Origin: Zoroaster sp. YZ-2022
Taxonomy: Eukaryota; Echinodermata; Asteroidea; Forcipulatida; Zoroasteridae
NCBI GenBank assembly: GCA_029582265.1
Contig: CM055816.1
Location: 23,337,825 to 23,401,824, forward strand
Reading direction: 5' to 3'
DNA length: 64,000 nt
This document shows, in pieces, positions 57,499-64,000 of this stretch. The first letter of the stretch is position 1, and the number at the start of each line of letters is the position of its first letter. The notes beneath the pieces are model-generated. The model was not told the origin of the DNA. It worked only from the letters and a program-made list of their open reading frames with translations, and ran no database searches. Both the position numbers and the translations under genes were made by a program.

Positions 57499-57688
57499 TC
57501 TTCTTCTTCTTCTTCTTCTTCTTCTTCTTCTTCTTCTTCTTCTTCTTCTTCTTCTTCTTCTTCTTCTTCTTCTTCTTCTTCTTCTTCTTCTTCTTCTTCT
57601 TCTTCTTCTTCTTCTTCTTCTTCTTCTTCTTCTTCTTCTTCTTCTTCTTCTTCTTCTTCTTCTTCTTCTTCTTCTTCTTCTTCTTCTT
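57499..57688. repeat. (TTC)n microsatellite, about 190 bp
   Basis: Pure TTC between the LINE 3' end and the Polinton polymerase N-terminus, where it reads as poly-Glu on the minus strand. Confidence 0.97.
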
Positions 57689-57689
57689 G

Positions 57690-57806
57690 CGGTAATGCTA
57701 TTGTTTCAACTCTTGTCGGTAAAACTCTTGACCCAATTTTCTTTACTAAATTTGATAAACTCGTAAATGTTGTTTTTATCCACTCTTTTACATCTAAATT
57801 ACTCAT
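57690..57806 (-). pseudogene. Probable N-terminus of the Polinton DNA polymerase gene
   Basis: From ATG at 57806: MSNLDVKEWIKTTFTSLS, KKIGSRVLPTRVETIALPQ, then the Glu tract. It is cut by the LINE; the presumed continuation is at 51375-51094. It could alternatively be a separate small gene. An in-frame GTG ten codons upstream is a weaker start. Confidence 0.5.
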
Positions 57807-57888
57807 TTCCACGTTGGGTAAAATCTCACGAACCACATTCTTTAATGCGAGTAATACTCGCGTAAATAATCAACTTGCCATACTCCTC

Positions 57889-58431
57889 TCTTACTATTAT
57901 ACCTCATTTAAAAAAAATATATATTTCAGTTTTTAACTCTCATTTTCATTTTTGTTCTGTTTTTTTTTCATACCAACCTAGCAACATAGCAACCTAGCAA
58001 CCTAACAACCTAGCAACCTAACAACCTAGCAACCTAGCAACCTAGCAACCTAGCAACCTAGCAACCTAACAACCTAACAACCTAGCAACCTAACAACCTA
58101 GCAACCTAGCAACCTAGCAACCTAGCAACCTAGCAACCTAGCAACCTAGCAACCTAGCAACCTAACAACCTAGCAACCTAGAAACCTAGCAACCTAACAA
58201 CCTAACAACCTACCCAACAGACAATAAAGGTCATTGACCTATGACCTATGGCATCTAGTTGACCTATACAGCTCAGCGAGTACCTGTTTAATATCATTTT
58301 TCTATTAAATATCATTTTTATCAAAATATCATTTTTATCTAAATATCGTTTTTTATGAAATATCATTTTTATCTAAATATCATTTTTTGACCTTTTTTAG
58401 AGTGGTCCAGGAGCCCCATTACATTGCTGCT
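57889..58431. repeat. Polinton right terminal inverted repeat
   Basis: Complement of 35605-36145; it holds the CAACCTAG octamer array (57972-58214) and ends GCTGCT. The inner end carries a minus-strand copy of the MRYNSK coding start (57907). Confidence 0.95.
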
Positions 58432-58436
58432 ACACT
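58432..58436. repeat. Polinton target site duplication, right (ACACT)
   Basis: ACACT, the same as 35600-35604, directly after GCTGCT. Confidence 0.85.
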
Positions 58437-59350
58437 AATTCAGAAACAAAACCTTTCTTTAAAACAATAATGTATGGGCTGTAGAGGACTTTTTTAAAGG
58501 AACATAAATCCCAAAATTCATGTTTAGTACCGTATGCATGCCAGCTGCCAACCAGTCTGGTTGCCGCTTTTGTATAATTGGTTTTTCTAGTAAATATATG
58601 GATTTACATTTATTTTAGTCGTATATATTAATTAGTCGAAATTTAGTCACATACAGCTCTTCATACGAGAAAAAACTGCAATGGTGAACACTTCTAGTGC
58701 GACGCGACAACACTTCTAGTGCGACGCGGCAACACTTCTAGTGCGACGCGACTACACTTCTAATGCGACGCGACTACACTTCTAATGCGACGTGACAACA
58801 CTTCTAGTGCGACGCGTGAATCCTAATGCGACGCTTACACACTCTTCTTGCAATGTGCATGTGTCCTTTTTAGAACACCATACAAGAGATTTAATTTTCT
58901 AAAAAGGTGAAACAGTTTGTTAAATCGTTAACAAAAAAAAAAAAAATATTAAAAAAAATAAAATAAACTGAACTAGCTTTCAATATAACTTATATTTTAA
59001 GGATTTCAAAATTAAGACCAAATATTAAGTGTTTCCATTTATAATTATAAAAAATAAGGTGGGTATAAATGGATACCCTTTTCAGCTCCTGTTATTATTA
59101 TTATTATTATTTGTAAACAAATAATTAGGGTGGAAAACACACCTGTTTTGGCCTAAACACAAAATATAAGGCCTATAATAACATATGTTTGATTTAGTTA
59201 TAATTATTTGTAATTAAATGATAAAGGTAGGTGTGATGTGTTAGGTGATTGCGGGTAGACGGGAAACACATATATTTATGTTTTTGACCGCCAAATAAAA
59301 CTACTATTTTATATTCTGTTTTTCTAGTATGTTTCCAGTAATGTTAATTG
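58437..59350. other. Gene-free stretch
   Basis: Contains the 22-bp minisatellite (58687-58818) and a short (ATT)n run near 59095. Nothing else is identified. Confidence 0.5.
58687..58818. repeat. 22-bp tandem repeat, six copies
   Basis: Units AACACTTCTAGTGCGACGCG plus AC, with the variants TACACTTCTAATGCG and GCGACGTGAC. The unit itself contains CACTTCTAGTG, an inverted repeat. Confidence 0.93.
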
Positions 59351-59356
59351 GTGTAC

Positions 59357-59960
59357 TTACATGTCTGTTTCACGCATTTTCATGCTGGATGCTTTGAGAG
59401 GATTGCGGTTGTTATGCCAGTGAAGCCACACAATGCCTTTGGCACCCTGATACTGCCCATCTGGGTAATAATGACCATTTAAGTGAGAGACGTGACAGCT
59501 ATTAAACCACCAGGCTCCTTCAAGGATTTCTGCACAATTTCCTGTTGACCATCTATCATTGTCATTATCCTTCGTAGTGAAGGGTCTTCCCTTGTGCCAT
59601 TCAAGAGAGTCACCAGCAGTGCTGCTCACATCGTATTCGCTATAATTCAGTGTGTACTTCTCATCAGTGATTTGGAAATCCGTGTAATTCGCGAATGCCG
59701 TATCGTCACTCCAATCTGTGATTTATCAGAGGTCATACTCACCAAGCTATCATTGCCTAACCAATGCTCCCCGCTTAGATCACCGAAGCTAGACTTATAC
59801 TCACTCCAGTCACGATAAAAGTCAACACTGCCATCCTCTCTGTGATGAAACACATTCCATCCGCCGCCATCAGTGTCCATGTCACAATAGACTTGGAGAC
59901 CATTATTGCTGAATCCGTCTCCGCCAATATGGTGGATGGAGAACTCCCAGAATGAGTATA
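59357..59960 (-). pseudogene. Fibrinogen-related (FReD) domain, one frame break
   Basis: Host gene fragment; FReD proteins are usually secreted lectins or matrix proteins. Minus strand, in order: [64 protein letters not shown]; after a frame change near 59725: [47 protein letters not shown] and LKASSMKMRE. These are the usual FReD signatures with its cysteines. Several residues around the break are missing, so a small deletion is likely. After KMRETDM the DNA reads TAAGTAC, which can be a stop or part of a GTAAGT splice donor. It could be one exon of a larger gene; the upstream exon is not seen. Confidence 0.85.
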
Positions 59961-60027
59961 CACGGTCAAATATAGCTCTAATTACAACGGCTTTAATGCG
60001 ATAACAATGACAAGATGGCAGAAACAA

Positions 60028-60380
60028 TAATGGCGGCCGAACAGGGGACTAACTGCGCAGCGACCAAGAGAGGGCGCTAGACCGAACTGGCGTGACCCTT
60101 TTTCTTATGTCCTTTTATATGTCCTTTAAAGAGTTCAAAATGGGAATGAGAAATAAGTAAAACCGTAAAACCGGTTGATTAAAAAACATTAACAGTAGGA
60201 ATACATAAGGCAACTCCAATGAACACAGCAAGTGAACTAACAAACGAGGCAAGAAAATTAACAAACATGTTAGCTATCCAAATGAATAACAAGCTAAACG
60301 AACGAAAGGCTTTCACAGGGGTGGACTACCCTCCAGCCTTGGGGATTATTCTACCCCGGAAAATACACTGAACAAGCATG
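60028..60380. other. Probable 3' untranslated/LTR region of the Gypsy-like element
   Basis: No ORF. On the minus strand a purine-rich AAGGCTGGAGGG precedes TAGTCCACCCC and might be the polypurine tract and LTR edge. I could not find a second LTR in this window, so this is a guess. Confidence 0.3.
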
Positions 60381-60864
60381 CTAAAAGTCAAGAACAAAAT
60401 CTTTCAAGTGATCTGGAGGGCGGCGCTGACGACTTGAACGACGGGGAAGTGGTATTGAAGGACCAGACACAGCTTGCTCGACACCAGTTGGTAGAACAGG
60501 GTGATGAGTCAGAGCGTCGGTACTGGCGAGCTGGTTGGGGCCAGAATCAGGAAATTGATCGGTGTCGTGACTGACTATGGTAGCATTGTCGGCCGGTGTA
60601 GAAAGCTCTGAAGGGATAAGAGGAGGATCGGGTGGTTGTGGTGTAGATACTGAGGAGAAATCATCGTCTTGGTCGGTCGTACGGGGATGTGAGGACGTGC
60701 GGTCCAAATTGTATGGAACTTTGTAACATTCTGATTTCTTGACGCGGTAGGAAGCTGACCTGAGTTGGGAACCAATAAATTTGCGGATGTTGCACCACAA
60801 GCCATCAACAGACGAGATGAGATAATGACTCCTTGCACAAGATTTGTTGCGATCACTGTAGAGG
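60381..60864 (-). pseudogene. Pol C-terminal region (post-integrase)
   Basis: From about 60864 the frame encodes WCNIRKFIGSQLRS, then YRVKKSECYKVPYN, a basic segment typical of the C-terminus of some Gypsy integrases, followed by a Pro/Ser/Asp-rich tail ending RRPPDHLKDFVLDF. The tail resembles the end of polyproteins with (R)RPPxxLKDFV. It is separated from the integrase by a frame change at 60865. Confidence 0.7.
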
Positions 60865-61880
60865 TTACACTAAATCACCAACTTCGACCGGAGCGTCGGG
60901 TGGAGGAGACTGAATGGGTGCTTTACACTTTTCGCTGCATGGATGGTTACTGGACCGGAGTTGATATTGAGCCTGAATCATATTGAGATCTGAGAAGGGA
61001 ATTTGTTGGTTAGTGAATTGGTCACGTTGAAACCACATCTCACGAGCTGACAGTCCGCGGTTACGTATACGAGCGTTGAGGGTGGCGGTGGCAAGACAGA
61101 GTGCAAAGGGGGTGGCTGGGCCACCTAACGGGTCCTGGCGTAGAAGCTCATCCTCTAATTTGGGAACTGCTTTTTCTGCGACAGGGTTTTTGTTGGGGTT
61201 TTTGGTGCGACCGATCTCAATGCCAATACGATGTTGTTTGAGCAGTTTGTCATGAACAAGGCGTGGAAATCCCGGTGCGGGGTCTGTGCGAATGACTGTG
61301 GGGGGTCCGTCCAAAGGGCGGAGTTCTATGCACAGGTGAATGAGGGCATCGCGAAGTGTGTCATGGCACTCATTGTCAATGATGCACGATGTGGTGAATG
61401 AGGTGGCACATTCTCTCAGAATAAGGATTAATTGACGGTTGCGCTTGATCACATCAGAAGTGAATGAGATGCAGACGGTTCACCTGTAGACTGTTTAATG
61501 ATGGTGTGGGGTGTGTTGCGCAATGAAGCACAATGGTGACAGCTGGAAGTAACTTGTTCCACAGACTTGTCCATGTCGAGGGCGAAGAAATAGCGGCGAA
61601 TCAGTGAATTGAGCTGATGACATGTCGGGTGATCAAGTTGGATTTGGAGAGCGGTAAGGAGGCCATTGAGTACCTGACGGGGGACAATGATGCATTCACG
61701 AGTAGGGAGCAGGGGCTCATTACGGCGAACTATCAATATGCCATATCTGGCAACTGAGGCGACTTGCAAGTAACGTTTGACATCTTTGACGTTGGTTGAC
61801 TTTTTGGAAGGGCGGGTGCCCTGTACTAAGTGAGCGTGGGTACGTCTGAGGTATGCTCGTGAATGAGAGCTTAGCTTCAC
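60865..61880 (-). pseudogene. Integrase of the Gypsy-like element, frameshifted
   Basis: 61880-61449 carries the zinc-binding part (LDHPTCHQLNSL, then SSCHHCASL). 61452-60865 carries the core: the first Asp would be in TSDVIKRN, the second in IRTDPAPGF and the Glu in NKNPVAEKAV. LNARIRNRGLSAREMWF and VEVGDLV follow. The two pieces are in different frames. Confidence 0.8.
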
Positions 61881-61901
61881 CGGAAATAACTTCCTGGGCG
61901 G

Positions 61902-62316
61902 TCACACGCATGACCATTGACGACTCGACATGCATGACAAATGTACATATTTGGCAGGTGGGGTTTGTGCATTCCGGTGCGTTGCGGCTGGCGAAGTCAG
62001 ATGGAACATTGGCAGAACCGGCAAGGTGACGAACTGTGGCTTGGAAGTGACTGACGGTCGATAAGAATGTTGCGATACGGGGACTTGCTGAGAACTCGCC
62101 ACGGCATAGCTTTTCGAATGCTTGTACACAAGGTTTGCTATCGGTGAGAATGCAAGCGTGGTGTTTGGACTGGATGATGAAGGGACTGAAATGTTTAGTG
62201 GCGGTTGCAATGGAAAGAGCCTCGATTTCACAGGGTAACCACGTAGGCTGACGACCACGGAGCTTGGCACTGAAGAAACCTGCGAGGCGGGGTTTACCCT
62301 GGCGGGTAACGTACAA
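61902..62316 (-). pseudogene. RNase H domain
   Basis: It continues from the RT ORF after a frame change at about 62325. RNase H carboxylates: VTDGSV (end of RT frame), [24 protein letters not shown] and SDFASRN, in the right order. A CxxCxxC-like group NPTCQICTF follows. Confidence 0.8.
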
Positions 62317-62324
62317 AGTAGCAC

Positions 62325-63524
62325 CTACGCTGTGTTTCTTTTAACGGAACCGTCAGTGACAATCCATAGTTGGTCATTGGGCTGTGGAAGGGTGATGGTT
62401 TGTGTTCCAGTGAGGGCTGCTTGGGCTTTGCTGAAGGCGATACGCAGCTCATCGGACCAATCTACCTTCTCCTGGGTCTGACGACCAGCTACTGCTTCAT
62501 CCAAGGGGGAGAGGAGAGAGGAGCATTCAGAAATGACACGAGCAAGGACTTTGAAGGCTCCGATGAAGGAACGCAGTCCCCCAACCTTCCCGGGTATTGC
62601 ACAAGTGGAGAGTGTGGCGATGCGGTGAGGGCTTGCCTGGATGGTGCCATTGGACCAAATCCAACCCAATATGGTAGTTCTTTCGGGGCAGACGATTGTC
62701 TTGTGGGAGGAGAGGCAGAGGTTATTTTTGTACAAAGCATGTAAAACCTGTCTCCAGTTCTGAAGAAGTTCTTCAAATGTATCTCCGCCGCAATAGAGGT
62801 CATCCGCAAGCTTCGCCACGATGCCTTTCTCGAGTAGGTCGCCAAGGATGCGGCACATGAGCTCCTCGAGTGCGGTTTCGGAGCCAGGCATACCCATGGC
62901 ACATCTGGTATACACGCGGGTCCCTTTGAAAGGCGTAGCCACTCCGCAGTACTTCATAGACTGACGAGAGAGTGGTATTTGGTAAAATGCGCTGGTGAGG
63001 TCAGTTGCGATGAGGAAACGCCACTGGACGATTTTGCGGAGAGTAGAGTCGACGTCTGGCATGAGTGACGGTTGTGGCTTGCTGTATCTCCCGACATCGG
63101 CAAATGCTGTGACCAAACGAAAACCTCCATTTGGTTTCTTGATTAGGAAGGAGGGGTTAAGGTACTCAACCGAGATGCCAATGTCTTCTGGGCGGGCGAA
63201 GACCCCGAGTTTTTCCAATTCGTCAAATTTGTGTTGGAGTTCCTGAAGTTTGTCCTGAGAATATTGAGGGAGGCGACCCTTAATACGTTGGGGTGGTTGA
63301 ACTGGCCCCATGTTAACGACTGCTTGGAATGGTCCCGCGAAACCATTGTAACCGGGGAACGTGGGGTCAAATACCTCGTCATATTCCTCATGCAGCGAGC
63401 GAAACTTAGACTTAGTGGCTGTGGATAACATATCATCAGGGTCGAGGGAGATGGAAGCGGAGTGATTGGGGATCGAGGTAGGTTTGTGTGAAGGCTTACG
63501 AGGTATGGTCACGGTTAAGGCCAT
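62325..63524 (-). CDS. Reverse transcriptase domain of the Gypsy-like element
   Basis: An open 399-codon stretch. RT motifs: [30 protein letters not shown] (first catalytic Asp), [14 protein letters not shown] and [10 protein letters not shown] (catalytic ADD near 62790-62815), then [10 protein letters not shown] and the start of RNase [11 protein letters not shown]. The PGSETALEE motif stands where most Gypsy RTs have a Pro-x-x-Phe motif. As part of a broken polyprotein it is unlikely to be made on its own. Confidence 0.88.
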   Translation of the reverse strand: MALTVTIPRKPSHKPTSIPNHSASISLDPDDMLSTATKSKFRSLHEEYDEVFDPTFPGYNGFAGPFQAVVNMGPVQPPQRIKGRLPQYSQDKLQELQHKFDELEKLGVFARPEDIGISVEYLNPSFLIKKPNGGFRLVTAFADVGRYSKPQPSLMPDVDSTLRKIVQWRFLIATDLTSAFYQIPLSRQSMKYCGVATPFKGTRVYTRCAMGMPGSETALEELMCRILGDLLEKGIVAKLADDLYCGGDTFEELLQNWRQVLHALYKNNLCLSSHKTIVCPERTTILGWIWSNGTIQASPHRIATLSTCAIPGKVGGLRSFIGAFKVLARVISECSSLLSPLDEAVAGRQTQEKVDWSDELRIAFSKAQAALTGTQTITLPQPNDQLWIVTDGSVKRNTA

Positions 63525-63578
63525 TGTTTGTTTGACAGCTGGCTGGGGAGTGAACAGCGACTGGATTTGACAAAATTG

Positions 63579-64000
63579 CTATTGTCGGCGCAAGACTTGA
63601 GGCTCGGTGGTGAGGTTGGGGATTCGAACCTTGCCAGCAACGCTGTGGATGAGGCTTGGAGGAGGCCATAGTGTGGAGGACTGTGATACGGCAGCTGAAT
63701 TGGTGCGAGGTTCAAGCGCGAACAAGTCATCGTGGGTACAAATGTTTTCAGGAAGCTGAACCTCAACAAATTCGTCGGGCCATACGGTTGTACGGTGGGA
63801 GGGGGCTCGGAGCACATGGGCACGACGAACGGTGTGGTTGACAGGGGGTGTCCCCTGAGAACCGTACAAGTATGTGGTGCCATCTCTAAGGATAACTTGA
63901 TGTTTGGCAGGGCGAATGGAGATGTCGTTGACTTCCATAAAGGGGGTACCTGCGAGTATCTCGACATCAAGGTTCTCAACTACGAGACCCTCAAACTGGA
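63579..64000 (-). pseudogene. Protease end and protease-RT linker
   Basis: At the window edge LDVEILAGTPFMEVNDI followed by RPAKHQVILRDG looks like the C-terminal half of a retropepsin domain (the catalytic DTG would lie outside). A Pro-rich linker leads to RT after a frame change at about 63580. Confidence 0.65.

Larger units (their letters stand above)
51374..57690 (+). mobile_element. Full-length L1/Tx1-type LINE nested in the Polinton polymerase gene
   Basis: A 5' UTR (51374-51578), ORF1 with CCHC knuckle, ORF2 with endonuclease and RT, a 3' UTR with AATAAA (57470-57475), and (TTC)n at the 3' end. Both edges are TTC tracts, which in the Polinton gene encode glutamates; the insertion therefore split a pre-existing tract, or the tract served as target and grew later. 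About 6.1 kb without the tract. ORFs are damaged by small indels and one 98-bp duplication. Confidence 0.9.
35605..58431. mobile_element. Polinton/Maverick (22.8 kb), decayed, with nested insertions
   Basis: Giant self-synthesising-type DNA transposon related to adintoviruses. What is seen: inverted terminal repeats of 541 and 543 bp starting AGCAGCAATGTAATGGGGCT, a flanking direct repeat ACACT, and between them the hallmark gene set, that is retroviral-type integrase, family B DNA polymerase of the protein-primed kind, FtsK/HerA-like packaging ATPase and a capsid-like protein, plus small membrane and basic proteins. Polintons usually show 6-bp target duplications and AG at the tip; here AG is present and 5 bp match perfectly. 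No cysteine protease was found. Several genes are broken and three elements are nested inside (38771-39550, 50140-50510, 51374-57690). Without these insertions it would be about 15-16 kb, within the usual size range. Confidence 0.95.
60381..64000 (-). mobile_element. Ty3/Gypsy-like LTR retrotransposon, pol region, partial
   Basis: Minus strand: end of aspartic protease, reverse transcriptase, RNase H, integrase (zinc and DDE parts) and C-terminal tail, the Ty3/Gypsy gene order. At least four frame changes break it. It leaves the window at 64000 before gag and the 5' LTR. The next gene on the left is the FReD domain. Confidence 0.85.

Noticed and set aside
57438..57836. Poly-Glu and poly-Phe ORFs of over 80 residues
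   Set aside because: They are the (TTC)n tract. Only the short non-repeat N-terminal part on the minus strand (57806-57690) was kept, as probable polymerase start.

Overview
The window reads as AT-rich genomic DNA of an invertebrate animal, probably marine. Support comes from L1/Tx1-type and other LINE fragments, a Ty3/Gypsy-like retrotransposon, a Tc1/mariner relic, tRNA-derived SINE-like pieces, many small inverted-repeat transposons, a fibrinogen-related (FReD) host domain, and above all an integrated Polinton/Maverick, a virus-like giant DNA transposon. I cannot name the species; lancelet, hemichordate, echinoderm or cnidarian would all fit. No rRNA, CRISPR or bacterial-type operon is present.

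Layout. 1-3.9 kb: minus-strand LINE with ORF1 and the first part of ORF2, both frameshifted, then a long (TTTA)n tract and the 3' end of another LINE. 4.4-13.6 kb: no host gene seen; dispersed repeats, three tandem arrays and an inverted-repeat element (8886-9709). 13.6-26.5 kb: a repeat landscape in which a unit with a TTAA-type MITE, a SINE-like piece and a LINE tail occurs twice about 10.4 kb apart. These copies flank two direct copies of another roughly 2-3 kb unit. Both carry secondary insertions, some with recognisable empty sites. 26.5-35.6 kb: no gene recognised.

35,605-58,431 is the centrepiece: a 22.8 kb Polinton bounded by inverted repeats of about 540 bp (starting AGCAGC) and a 5-bp target duplication ACACT. 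Each terminal repeat contains an octamer array GGTTG(C/T)TA. Inside are a capsid-like gene, a packaging ATPase, an integrase, a protein-primed type DNA polymerase B, several tandemly duplicated or membrane-anchored small genes, and a basic protein. The element is decayed. One deletion fuses the truncated 3' ends of the convergent integrase and polymerase genes. The polymerase motif C reads YTDS instead of the usual YTDTDS. A full-length LINE (51.4-57.7 kb) sits in a (TTC)n glutamate tract of the polymerase gene, a second LINE tail sits further along it, and a GC-rich MITE splits one of two paralogous genes. The capsid-like gene, the ATPase and several small ORFs are still open.

58.4-64 kb: a 22-bp minisatellite, one frameshifted FReD domain on the minus strand, and a minus-strand Ty3/Gypsy-like element (end of protease, RT, RNase H, integrase, C-terminal tail) that runs off the window end. 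The Polinton, as a once virus-like self-synthesising element now serving as a landing pad for retrotransposons, is the most interesting system here. All family assignments are from motifs read by eye; none was confirmed by database search.
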